DNA from: Paraktedonobacter carboxidivorans
GTDB taxonomy: Bacteria > Chloroflexota > Ktedonobacteria > Ktedonobacterales > Ktedonobacteraceae
DNA: 64,000 bases
Direction of reading: 5' to 3'
Assembly (NCBI GenBank): GCA_041156125.1
Contig: JBEVTI010000005.1
Coordinates: forward strand, 168,990 to 232,989
Position 1 is the stretch's first letter. Each line of letters opens with the position of its first letter. This document shows, piece by piece, positions 26,182-33,819 of the stretch. Under the pieces are notes generated by a model that had not been told where the DNA came from, did no database searches, and worked only from the letters and a program-made list of their open reading frames with translations. Made by a program: the position numbers and the translations under genes.

Positions 26182-27612
26182 TTATCCACCGTAATACAAA
26201 GAGAATTCAATGGGTGAGGGACACAGACGAACCAGGTCCGCCTGCTCATTTTTCAATTCGATATACTTTTTCAACAAGTCAGATGTAAAAACATCCCCCT
26301 TCAGGAGAAAGTCGGTATCCGCTTCCAACGCGCTTAACGACTCTTCCAGAGAACGAGGCACTGAACTAAAATCCTCACTCTCTTTATCCTTATCCTTGTA
26401 AAAATCACGGTCATCAGGACCGAAGCCCTCCAGTTCAGGATCGATCCTCCTCTCAATCCCGTCCAGGCCAGCAAGCAGTAGCGCTGAAAAAAGCAGGTAG
26501 GGATTTGCTGTTGGATCAGGGGGGCGAAATTCGATGCGCTTGGCTTCAGGATTTGTAGTCAATGGAATGCGCACAGCCGCGCTACGGTTGCCTTTTGAGA
26601 AGACGAGATTCACTGGAGCTTCGAAGCCTGGTACCAGACGTTTATAGCTATTCGTCGATGGGGCGGCAATCGCCAGAATCGCCGCGGTATGTTTCAGGAC
26701 GCCGCCAATATAGTAGCGCGCAATCTGCGAAATACCTGCATATCTGTCCCTCTCCTCATAAAACAGAGGTTGCCCTCGCTTCCACAGGCTCTGATGAGTA
26801 TGCATCCCGGACCCATTATCCCCTAAAACCGGCTTAGGCATGAATGTGACCGTCTTCCCATGCTGACGCGCGACGTTTTTAGTCACATATTTGTAGAGGA
26901 GCAGGCGGTCAGCGGTTTCAACCAGCGAGCCATAGTGGAAACGAATTTCAGTCTGACCAGGAGCACCCACTTCATGATGATGCCCCTCAACAGGAATCCC
27001 CAATCTTTTTAGATGTAGCATCATCTCTGAACGCAAATCCTGGTAGGTGTCATCGGGCGGCACAGGAAAATAGCCGCTTCTTTCCTGCATAAAATGACCA
27101 AGATTCGGTTTATCCGCGCGCCCCCTGCTGTTCCAATGGGCCTCAATCGAGTCAACTTCGGCATACTGAATGTTGCTTGTAGAGGAGTAACGCACTGAAT
27201 CAAAAATATAGAACTCCGCTTCAGGCCCAAAATAGGCTGTGTCGGCGATAGAGGTGCTGCGTAGATAGCTTTCCGCCTTCTGCGCGACATAGCGAGGATC
27301 ACGCGTGTAGGGTTTTCTGGTGATGGGGTCAAAAATATTGCAAATAAGGCTCAAAGTGGTGGGAGACATAAACGGATCGATGAATGCGGATGTCGCGTCA
27401 GGTCTCAACAGCATATCGCTGTCATTCACTTCCTGGAAACCACGGATGCTGGAACCATCAAACCCGATCCCTTCCTCAAAGAGTCTTTCTGTCAGCAGGT
27501 GTCCAGGAATGCTCAGGTGCTGCCAGGTTCCAGGTAGATCAACAAATTTAAGGTCCACAATCTCGATCGCGCGCTCCTTCGCCTGCTTTACAATATCTCC
27601 AGGAGTAAGCAT
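26182..27612 (-). CDS. glnA: Glutamine synthetase, type I
   Basis: 476 residues with AAAGGAGAG before the ATG. Signatures include GIGFDGSSIRGF, the metal-site PEAEFYIFD, EVGAPGQTEIRF, KPVLGDNGSGMHTHQSLW and the ATP-binding NSYKRLVPGFEAPV. It condenses ammonium and glutamate to glutamine with ATP. The tyrosine loop NLYDLP, adenylylated in many GSI-beta enzymes, is not recognisable; that region reads DRDFYKDKDKESEDF, so adenylylation control is doubtful. No P-II or regulator gene is adjacent. Confidence 0.95.
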   Translation of the reverse strand: MLTPGDIVKQAKERAIEIVDLKFVDLPGTWQHLSIPGHLLTERLFEEGIGFDGSSIRGFQEVNDSDMLLRPDATSAFIDPFMSPTTLSLICNIFDPITRKPYTRDPRYVAQKAESYLRSTSIADTAYFGPEAEFYIFDSVRYSSTSNIQYAEVDSIEAHWNSRGRADKPNLGHFMQERSGYFPVPPDDTYQDLRSEMMLHLKRLGIPVEGHHHEVGAPGQTEIRFHYGSLVETADRLLLYKYVTKNVARQHGKTVTFMPKPVLGDNGSGMHTHQSLWKRGQPLFYEERDRYAGISQIARYYIGGVLKHTAAILAIAAPSTNSYKRLVPGFEAPVNLVFSKGNRSAAVRIPLTTNPEAKRIEFRPPDPTANPYLLFSALLLAGLDGIERRIDPELEGFGPDDRDFYKDKDKESEDFSSVPRSLEESLSALEADTDFLLKGDVFTSDLLKKYIELKNEQADLVRLCPSPIEFSLYYGG

Positions 27613-27921
27613 CTTCTCTCCTTTCCCGCGTCACGGAAACCGTTCTTCTTCTTATTAGTAAACACAAAAAAGCCATCAAAGGCACCTTCACCTCTCTGAT
27701 TTTGAATCTTTTCTTCTTCATTAAAGAAAAACACTGGGGAAGTCAATCTTTGCAAAATTTGCTCTACTCGATACTATCATTTTCATCTACAAAACTCAAT
27801 ATTATAACCAGCTACTTCTTCTAGCCTTCAACGATTACAATAAAAAGCAGAGAACAATAGTCACAGAAAGAGGAGAAATCATCCCACTCTCCGCTTTGCG
27901 CTGTGCCAGTTCGACTGAAAT
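27613..27921. other. Upstream region of glnA
   Basis: No gene. On the minus strand a TATAAT hexamer (27801-27806) could be the glnA -10 element, giving a leader of about 190 bases, but no good -35 accompanies it. Confidence 0.35.
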
Positions 27922-27951
27922 TTGCTACAACGGGAGAAAACGCGATATAAT
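27922..27951 (+). promoter_or_regulatory. Sigma-70-type promoter of the deoxyhypusine-synthase-like gene
   Basis: TTGCTA (27922-27927), an 18-base spacer and TATAAT (27946-27951). Transcription would start near 27958, leaving a leader of about 160 bases. Confidence 0.6.
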
Positions 27952-27957
27952 TTCACA

Positions 27958-28116
27958 ATTCAAAACAAGCTGGCAGGGTCGGTGTGGAAGAGTTATATAG
28001 ACGATGCTGGTCAGCCAGCAAATTCGCTTGAGCGAGTCTCTCTACCACACCATGGATCGCCCGTGACGAGGGTTATTAAGGCGTAGTGTAGTAATTAGAA
28101 AGATAAGCAGAGTAAA
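27958..28116 (+). promoter_or_regulatory. Structured leader RNA before the deoxyhypusine-synthase-like gene
   Basis: GGTGTGGAAGAG (27981-27992) pairs with CTCTACCACACC (28040-28051), closing two small hairpins: GCTGG/CCAGC (28006-28019) and TCGC/GCGA (28024-28035). The result is a compact three-way junction. An upstream GCTGGC (27969-27974) can compete for the GCCAGC strand. It matches no riboswitch class I know. Since the gene should act in polyamine metabolism, a polyamine- or AdoMet-responsive element is possible but unproven. Confidence 0.4.
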
Positions 28117-29235
28117 ATGATCCACAACAACCATCATCACAAAGAAGCACAAGAGCAAGATCCCAGCGGCTACCTGAGCGGAGCGCAGATCTTGCCTACG
28201 CGCGTACGACCCGGTATGACGGTCGAAGAACTGATCGACGAGCAGTTTCAGGCTTATAATGCCGCGCGCCTATCTGAGGCCGCGCACCTCTATGCCGAAG
28301 AAATGCTCAATCCCGAGAAGGATGTCACCATTGGTCTGACGATGGCCGGTGCATTAACTCCTGCTGGTCTGGGTGGCTGCGTTTTGACACTGATGGAGTA
28401 TGGTTTTATTGACTTTATCGTCAGTACAGGCGCCAATCTCTACCATGATATGCATCACGCGTTAGCCATGACCCTGCATCGCGGCGATTTTCGCCTCGAC
28501 GATACGAAGTTGCAGGAAGAAGGTGTTATTCGTATCTACGATATCCTCTTCGCAGACAAAGTGCTGCTCGACACCGATGCCTTTGTGCGCGAGGCACTGA
28601 AGAGCCTGCCCAATCGGCCCATCTCGACTTCTGAACTCCATCATCACCTCGGCACGCAACTCTTGAAGGTCGGCGTCAAGCCCGAATACTCTGTGCTGGC
28701 TCAAGCAGCAGCCTGGAATGTGCCAATCTATACCTCGTCGCCCGGCGATTCTTCAATCGGTATGAACGTAGCCCGCAACGCTCTGGATGGCAGCAAATTG
28801 ACGCTTGATCCCCTGGCCGATGTCAATGAGACAACCGCGATCGTGCTTAATGCCACGCGCAACGGGGTAATCATTCTAGGGGGTGGCAGTCCCAAGAACT
28901 TCTACTTGCAAACACAACCGCAGCTATGGGAGGTCCTGGGCATCAATAAGGGTGGCCACGACTACTTTATCCAGATCACCGCGGACGCGCCGCATTGGGG
29001 CGGTCTCTCTGGCGCTACACCTTCCGAAGCCGTTTCCTGGGGAAAAATCAAGCCAGATCAACTGCGTGATACCGTTGTTATCTACGGCGACTCAACACTC
29101 TCCCTGCCCCTGATCACTGCCTATGTGGTCAGCAAAGCCAGGCCGCGCCCGCGCCGCGAACTGTACGCCAGGCGCGCGGAACTGCTCAATGATCTACAAG
29201 CTGCCTACGAAGCCGGGAAAGAAGCTCGCCCATAG
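28117..29235 (+). CDS. Deoxyhypusine synthase-like protein (probable polyamine enzyme)
   Basis: 372 residues, full length for the DHS family. NAD-site segments include VSTGANLYHD (about 103-111) and GVIILGGGSPKNF. The active-site lysine region SEAVSWGKI places Lys310 where DHS forms its imine intermediate. Bacteria lack hypusine on an eIF5A partner; bacterial DHS homologues studied so far make homospermidine or related polyamines by transferring an aminobutyl group. The gene probably does this in the cytoplasm. AdoMet decarboxylase and an agmatinase-family gene lie about 15 kb away. The His-rich N-terminus (NNHHHKEAQEQ) is unusual. Confidence 0.85.
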   Translation: MIHNNHHHKEAQEQDPSGYLSGAQILPTRVRPGMTVEELIDEQFQAYNAARLSEAAHLYAEEMLNPEKDVTIGLTMAGALTPAGLGGCVLTLMEYGFIDFIVSTGANLYHDMHHALAMTLHRGDFRLDDTKLQEEGVIRIYDILFADKVLLDTDAFVREALKSLPNRPISTSELHHHLGTQLLKVGVKPEYSVLAQAAAWNVPIYTSSPGDSSIGMNVARNALDGSKLTLDPLADVNETTAIVLNATRNGVIILGGGSPKNFYLQTQPQLWEVLGINKGGHDYFIQITADAPHWGGLSGATPSEAVSWGKIKPDQLRDTVVIYGDSTLSLPLITAYVVSKARPRPRRELYARRAELLNDLQAAYEAGKEARP

Positions 29236-29480
29236 AAGATCTCTCACGTTACCAATAAACGGCTACGCGGCTCATGATGCCACGGCAAGAGCGAGGGGCA
29301 ACACTGTATACCACGCGCTTGCCTGCGACCTGTACTTTTTTTGCGTCGAATTGCTGACTCATTCGTATAACAAGCAAAGGGTGAGCCAGGAACAAATAAA
29401 TCACTCTTACAAACGAAAAACTTGGTAGAACAGTGAAAGCAGTAAAGGTTCGATCGCGGACATTATGAAGGAGAACAGGT

Positions 29481-29771
29481 ATGCATAGGCATCATCACGC
29501 GCATCGCGGCCCCTTTGTGCGCAGGCCCGGCTTTCCGCCGGTGCGCGCCTTGCGCCGGGGCAGGCTACTGAGCAGCCTGCTAATCGGTGGAGTGGGCTAT
29601 ATGCTGGGCAAGCAGCAAGCACAGAATCAGTCTCGCCCATCCACCTATCCCCAGAGCGGGATGCCAGACAGCCAGTTGGCTCAACTCAAACTGCTAGGTG
29701 AATTGCGCGAATCAGGCGTCCTGACCGAAGCGGAATTCCAGGAACAAAAACAGAAAATCCTCCAGGCTTAA
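29481..29771 (+). CDS. Small membrane protein with C-terminal SHOCT domain
   Basis: 96 residues with AAGGAG before the ATG. The N-terminus is basic and rich in His and Arg. One hydrophobic stretch (LLSSLLIGGVGYMLG) could span the membrane. The C-terminal 30 residues, LAQLKLLGELRESGVLTEAE then FQEQKQKIL, are a clear SHOCT motif, a short oligomerisation or tethering module. Function unknown. Confidence 0.8.
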   Translation: MHRHHHAHRGPFVRRPGFPPVRALRRGRLLSSLLIGGVGYMLGKQQAQNQSRPSTYPQSGMPDSQLAQLKLLGELRESGVLTEAEFQEQKQKILQA

Positions 29772-29845
29772 AGCATCCAACACAGCAAAAGATCCTGGCT
29801 CGGCGCAGTGTACCGAGCCAGGATCTTTTGCTGTGCTGGATGCTT
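29771..29845. terminator. 33-bp inverted repeat between convergent SHOCT gene and mgsA
   Basis: Arms 29771-29803 and 29813-29845 pair with a single mismatch around a 9-base loop. The left arm starts at the last base of the SHOCT stop codon and the right arm runs into the mgsA stop. Likely a bidirectional terminator. Confidence 0.8.
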
Positions 29846-30290
29846 ACAGCACGCCTTCAATGACGCGTTCTGGATAACTTCCATAATCGGGTAACTGACG
29901 CTCATAGGACTCAGACATGAGCGGTGACGAGATCAAGAAATCCGCTGAAGCGCGATTGCAGGCAACCGGGATATTCCAGACAACCGCGATACGCAGTAGC
30001 GCCTTGACATCTGGATCATGCGGATGAGGCGCCAGTGGGTCCCAGAAGAAGATCAGCAGATCAATCTCCTGCTCAGAGATTTTCGCGCCAATCTGCTGAT
30101 CGCCCCCAAGAGGACCACTCTGCAGCTTTTCAATAGGCATACCCAGTGCCTCTTCTAAAAGTTTGCCTGTGGTGCCGGTCGCGCATAGTTTGTGCTGAGC
30201 CAGCAGCGGCTGGTTATAAGCAGCCCATTCTAAAAGGTCGCGTTTCTTGTTGTCATGGGCAACCAGGGCAATATTTTTCCTGTATGTCAT
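29844..30290 (-). CDS. mgsA: Methylglyoxal synthase
   Basis: 148 residues, normal length. The phosphate-binding ATGTTGKLL and the catalytic motif SGPLGGDQQIG (Asp about 64) are intact, as are FFWDPLAPHPHDPDVKALLR and IPVACNRASADFLISS. It converts dihydroxyacetone phosphate to methylglyoxal and phosphate, a bypass relieving sugar-phosphate stress. That fits the sugar uptake and aldolase genes elsewhere in the window. Confidence 0.95.
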   Translation of the reverse strand: MTYRKNIALVAHDNKKRDLLEWAAYNQPLLAQHKLCATGTTGKLLEEALGMPIEKLQSGPLGGDQQIGAKISEQEIDLLIFFWDPLAPHPHDPDVKALLRIAVVWNIPVACNRASADFLISSPLMSESYERQLPDYGSYPERVIEGVL

Positions 30291-30641
30291 AAATGGCAGT
30301 CTCCTTTATACTCGTATACAACCTCATAGAGGTCACAAGTACTTTGCTTGACGATGGATTAACTGTGCTGGAGACATGCGAAGTCTCGGTCTTATATTCG
30401 GGGGGCGCAGCTTTGCACCGCAGCGGTAGGTAACTCAGAGGGAAGCGTTCCACAACTATGTAGGGAGAAAAATTCGCGAGAGTAACGGTCACTTCTGCCG
30501 TTTTATCCCTCACTTCCTCAATTTCAGCCAGAGAGGTGAGTAATTTCTATGTTCTGTTCTTTCTGTCCTCGCTACGTAGTATACCACAATGATACTTGCT
30601 TGCACAGTGCCAGCTGACAAAATCCTTCCATTCATCGCCCC
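30291..30641. other. Intergenic region upstream of mgsA
   Basis: No supported gene. Short frames here are overlapping shadows without ribosome sites. Confidence 0.4.
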
Positions 30642-30680
30642 AGCGCTTACCAGGGTTTCTCCAAAGTCGTCTTGCGCTCT

Positions 30681-30694
30681 TGTAAACGTTTCCA
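30681..30694 (+). promoter_or_regulatory. LacI/CcpA-type operator-like site inside MITE copy 1
   Basis: TGTAAACGTTTCCA fits the cre consensus TGWAANCGNTNWCA at all but one position. In this copy the site lies about 130 bases upstream of the -35 of the PQQ lipoprotein gene. Confidence 0.4.
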
Positions 30695-30704
30695 TTGGAG
30701 GGTC

Positions 30705-30756
30705 CAGGGAGTGTGGAAAGATGGGCACCGCGGTGCCCATCTTTCCACACTCCCTG
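30705..30756. repeat. Perfect 52-bp palindrome inside MITE copy 1
   Basis: Arms 30705-30730 and 30731-30756 are exact complements with no spacer, centred on GCACCGCGGTGC. The following T-run makes it terminator-like. Copy 2 holds the same stem with paired substitutions. Confidence 0.85.
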
Positions 30757-30822
30757 TTTTTCTCAGGGTGGGTGGGCGGGAGAAAAGACTTGTGAGAAAC
30801 CCTGAGCGCTTACAAAGGATGC

Positions 30823-30851
30823 TTGCTATCCTGCCCAGAGCGCGCTATACT
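30823..30851 (+). promoter_or_regulatory. Promoter of the PQQ-propeller lipoprotein
   Basis: TTGCTA (30823-30828), a 17-base spacer and TATACT (30846-30851). The MITE and its target duplication end only 9 bases upstream. Confidence 0.55.
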
Positions 30852-31022
30852 ATCCCTCGAAAGCACCTGCAAATCTCGTGATAATTGTAAAAGAGGATAA
30901 AGGATACAAAATACGCAAATGCGTGACTCATATTGTGCAGAGGGTCGCTGTGCGTCGAGCCAGGCTACTAGCGGTTACAGGCCTTTATCGCCCATGTTTT
31001 TTGATTGAGGAGTTTTTTCTAC

Positions 31023-32477
31023 ATGAAAACGTCAAAAAACTCAAGAAGCCTTTCGCTCCTGACCTCTATGTTACTGCTCATCCTTTTAACTGGCTGTGGC
31101 TTCCTATCATCTCAGCCGAACAATTCACCGGCTATTACGCCCCTGGCTCTAACACCAACGCCGTCAACTGGCGGAGCAGCGACAGGTACCACGACCACTA
31201 GCATCCCAACAGCCACGGCGCAGCCGGGCGTCAGCAATGACTGGACTACTTACCATCAGAATACCAGCCGCACCGGCTATGTAGCGAACACGCCTGATCC
31301 TACCAGGCTCAGCAAAACCTGGAACAAACAACTGGATGGTGCGGTCTACGCTGAACCTCTGGTCATCGGAGGGCGAGTAATTGTAGCTACCGAGAATAAT
31401 TCGCTCTATGCCTTTGCCAGCAAAACAGGGCAATTGCTCTGGAAAACCAATGTCGGCACACCTGTTCCGCAGAGCGATCTGCCCTGTGGCGATGTTGATC
31501 CATTGGGCATCACTGGAACTCCCGTTTACGATCCAGTCACCGGGCTGGTCTTCGCGGTCGCGGAGATCTCAGGCCCGGCGCATCTGCTGCTCGGTCTCGA
31601 TGTCACCACTGGTAAGGTCAAGGTGCGCCGCGTGGCTGACATCTCCGGCATGGACCCGACAACCCATCAGCAGCGCGCGGCCCTCGCCCTGAGAAACGGC
31701 ATGGTCTATATCGCGTATGGTGGCCTTTATGGGGACTGCGGCGATTATCGCGGCACCGTTGTCGCCGCTCGTACTGACGGTACCGGCTCGCTGCTCTCGT
31801 TTCGGGTGCCCACTACGCGCGAGGGCGGCATCTGGGCCGCCTCCGGGCCAGCTATCGATAGCCAGGGCAACATCTATGTCGCGGTTGGCAACGGAGAAGC
31901 TACGGGCGGCAACTGGGACCATAGCGACTCTATCCTGCGCCTGTCACCAACATTAAAGCTAGAAGATGGCTTCGCGCCCACCAGTTGGGGAGATGAAAAC
32001 GCGAATGACCAGGATCTAGGCTCAATGGGGCCGATTCTACTACCAGGCGGCTGGATCTATACCGATGGCAAAGCACAGCGGGGTTATGTACTCAAAGCCA
32101 GTAATCTGGGAGGAGTCGGTGGACAGGTCGCGGCCATCTCGATTTGTAATGCCTTTGGCGGTGCCGCGGCCATCGGCTCACAGGTCTTCGTACCCTGCAC
32201 TTCAGGACTGCGCAAAATCACGGTTACAGCGGGAGGACAGATCTCGGCGGGCTGGCAAGCACCAGCAAATATCCAGGGTTCGCCTATCGCGGGCGGCAAT
32301 ACAGTCTATGACCTGGACCCTCAGGCTGGCATCCTGTATGCACTCAGCAGTGCTAAGGGCTCCGTACGCGCCCAGGTCAATGTTGGCACTGCCACGCGCT
32401 TCGCAACTCCTACCCTTGTCGATAACATGCTCTTTATAGGCACCAGCACAGGCATTGTGGGCGTGACTCTCAGTTAA
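31023..32477 (+). CDS. PQQ-like beta-propeller lipoprotein
   Basis: 484 residues from ATG 31023, which follows GAGGAG; the frame extends to 31005 without a site. A lipoprotein signal ends in LLTGC (Cys 25), followed by a Thr/Pro-rich tether. The rest shows repeated PQQ-enzyme-type blades, e.g. GGRVIVATENNSLYAFASKT then GQLLWKTNVG, and WTTYHQNTSRTGY at the start. No dehydrogenase active site is visible, so it is a surface scaffold or binding propeller rather than an alcohol dehydrogenase. Partner unknown. Confidence 0.8.
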   Translation: MKTSKNSRSLSLLTSMLLLILLTGCGFLSSQPNNSPAITPLALTPTPSTGGAATGTTTTSIPTATAQPGVSNDWTTYHQNTSRTGYVANTPDPTRLSKTWNKQLDGAVYAEPLVIGGRVIVATENNSLYAFASKTGQLLWKTNVGTPVPQSDLPCGDVDPLGITGTPVYDPVTGLVFAVAEISGPAHLLLGLDVTTGKVKVRRVADISGMDPTTHQQRAALALRNGMVYIAYGGLYGDCGDYRGTVVAARTDGTGSLLSFRVPTTREGGIWAASGPAIDSQGNIYVAVGNGEATGGNWDHSDSILRLSPTLKLEDGFAPTSWGDENANDQDLGSMGPILLPGGWIYTDGKAQRGYVLKASNLGGVGGQVAAISICNAFGGAAAIGSQVFVPCTSGLRKITVTAGGQISAGWQAPANIQGSPIAGGNTVYDLDPQAGILYALSSAKGSVRAQVNVGTATRFATPTLVDNMLFIGTSTGIVGVTLS

Positions 32478-32508
32478 GAGTCAGAAAAATGATCAGCTTT
32501 TCATAGCG

Positions 32509-32565
32509 CAAGTGAAGGGAGTGAAGGGTCAAAAGTAACTTTTGACCCTTCACTCCCTTCACTTG
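32509..32565. terminator. Perfect 28-bp inverted repeat between convergent PQQ lipoprotein and ctaA
   Basis: Arms 32509-32536 and 32538-32565 are exact complements with a single base between them. The arm contains the direct repeat GTGAAGGGAGTGAAGGG. Likely a bidirectional terminator. Confidence 0.8.
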
Positions 32566-32618
32566 ATGAGCTATTGCACCGGGCGATAAGCGAAATAGCT
32601 CTTTGGGAGAAGCAGCAT

Positions 32619-33611
32619 TTAACTATGGGGTGAAACTGCTCTGGCCTCTACTGGTTGAACTTCACGCTCTTGGGCCGGCTCTTTACGTCTGATAGCGGGC
32701 CAACCGACTTGGGCGCAGAGATAGCAGAGGACCGCGAAAAAGATCGAGATCAGGGTTGCGTGAATCAGTGCAAGCAGCATCTGCCCGGTAGTCAGCACAT
32801 TCATGACACCGCCGAGCGCCTGTAACGTCACCAGAACCATAGACCACCAGGTACCCACGACCAGGGCGCGTCGCTCGCGATAGTTGCGGAGTACGGCGAT
32901 CAGCAGCACAAGCACCGCAAACCAGAGCAGAGCAGCCGCGTAACGATGGAGCACCTGAATGCCTGCGAGTGTAGTCAGGTTCGGCAAATAGGTTGAGCCA
33001 CAGCCGGGAAGATTGTAGCCACAACCCACAACCGCGCCCGTGTGCTCAACCAGCGCGCCAGAGTAGACGACGAGATAGGTGTAAACCGCCAGGCTCCAGA
33101 ACGCTATTTGCAGCCAGAGAGCTGGGCGCGGCAGCGAGACGGGTGACGCCTGTTCTCCTCTGCCCAGTTCAAATATGCGTGTCGTCAGGAGCAGAACACT
33201 GGCAAAGGCGATCAACGAGAGGCCAAAGTGGACTGAAAGCAGCCAGTTAATGGCGAATGTGCCTTCATATACTACCGTCACCGCTCCTAACGCACCCTGA
33301 GCGACCACAAAGAAGAGGCTCAGAGAGGCGTATAGTTTAATCAGGCGCTCTTTGCGATACACAAACCAGGACCAGATCGTCAAGAGCAACACCAGAAAGC
33401 CGTCAAGACTTGACATGATACGGTGGCTGTATTCAGTCAATCCCTGGATCGTCAGGGTACCAGGGATAATTTCCCCACGACAAAACGGCCATGAATTGCC
33501 ACATCCCTGGCCAGAACCGGTCGTCGAGACTAGCACGCCCAACACAATCATTACATAGGCGCCAATGACGGTGACGACGGCCAGAATTTTCAGTAAACGC
33601 TTGGTAAGCAT
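32619..33611 (-). CDS. ctaA: Heme A synthase (CtaA/COX15)
   Basis: 330 residues with eight predicted helices in two related halves. The heme-ligand histidines are placed as in the family: EYSHRIMSS in the first half, VHFGLS, EHTGAVVGCGYNLPGC and LHRYAAALLW in the second, LIHATL near the end. The cysteine pair GCGNSWPFC is also typical. It oxidises the heme O methyl group to the formyl of heme A for an aa3-type cytochrome oxidase, so the organism should respire oxygen. No cox genes are adjacent. GCGGAG precedes the ATG. Confidence 0.92.
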   Translation of the reverse strand: MLTKRLLKILAVVTVIGAYVMIVLGVLVSTTGSGQGCGNSWPFCRGEIIPGTLTIQGLTEYSHRIMSSLDGFLVLLLTIWSWFVYRKERLIKLYASLSLFFVVAQGALGAVTVVYEGTFAINWLLSVHFGLSLIAFASVLLLTTRIFELGRGEQASPVSLPRPALWLQIAFWSLAVYTYLVVYSGALVEHTGAVVGCGYNLPGCGSTYLPNLTTLAGIQVLHRYAAALLWFAVLVLLIAVLRNYRERRALVVGTWWSMVLVTLQALGGVMNVLTTGQMLLALIHATLISIFFAVLCYLCAQVGWPAIRRKEPAQEREVQPVEARAVSPHS

Positions 33612-33819
33612 AGCATTTTTCTCCGCTTTTCCATAGCACTGTAGCGAGTGCTTCCAGGAATAATCATAGCAAATTCTTAAGAAGATGTCTCGTATCTAGC
33701 AGAGATAGCCAGAGCTATTTATAGTTCAGTGAACGTGTATGATAACTGCTGTTTTGCAAACGCAGCAAGTTCTAGAGCAGTCAGGAATGATTTATAAAGT
33801 AGAGATATGCTATAGGGAG

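Larger units (their letters stand above)
30651..30804 (+). mobile_element. 154-bp MITE-like element, copy 1, with 9-bp target duplication
   Basis: The ends are inverted repeats: CAGGGTTTCTC at the left, GAGAAACCCTG at the right, with further matches to AAGTC. The element is flanked by the direct repeat AGCGCTTAC (30642-30650 and 30805-30813), a 9-bp target-site duplication. Inside are a cre-like operator (30681-30694) and a perfect 52-bp palindrome (30705-30756) followed by TTTTTC. No coding capacity. A second copy of the same length, inverted, ends the window. A transposase encoded elsewhere must mobilise it. Confidence 0.85.

Noticed and set aside
27958..28060. tRNA-like cloverleaf in the DHS leader
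   Set aside because: The stems are of the wrong lengths, no T-loop GTTCRA is present and no anticodon loop can be assigned.
29844..30513. Possible second gene overlapping mgsA upstream (30253-30513)
   Set aside because: It overlaps the mgsA start and has no ribosome site or domain.
30878..31201. 107-codon frame overlapping the PQQ lipoprotein start
   Set aside because: The lipoprotein signal and GAGGAG site show that the other frame is used.
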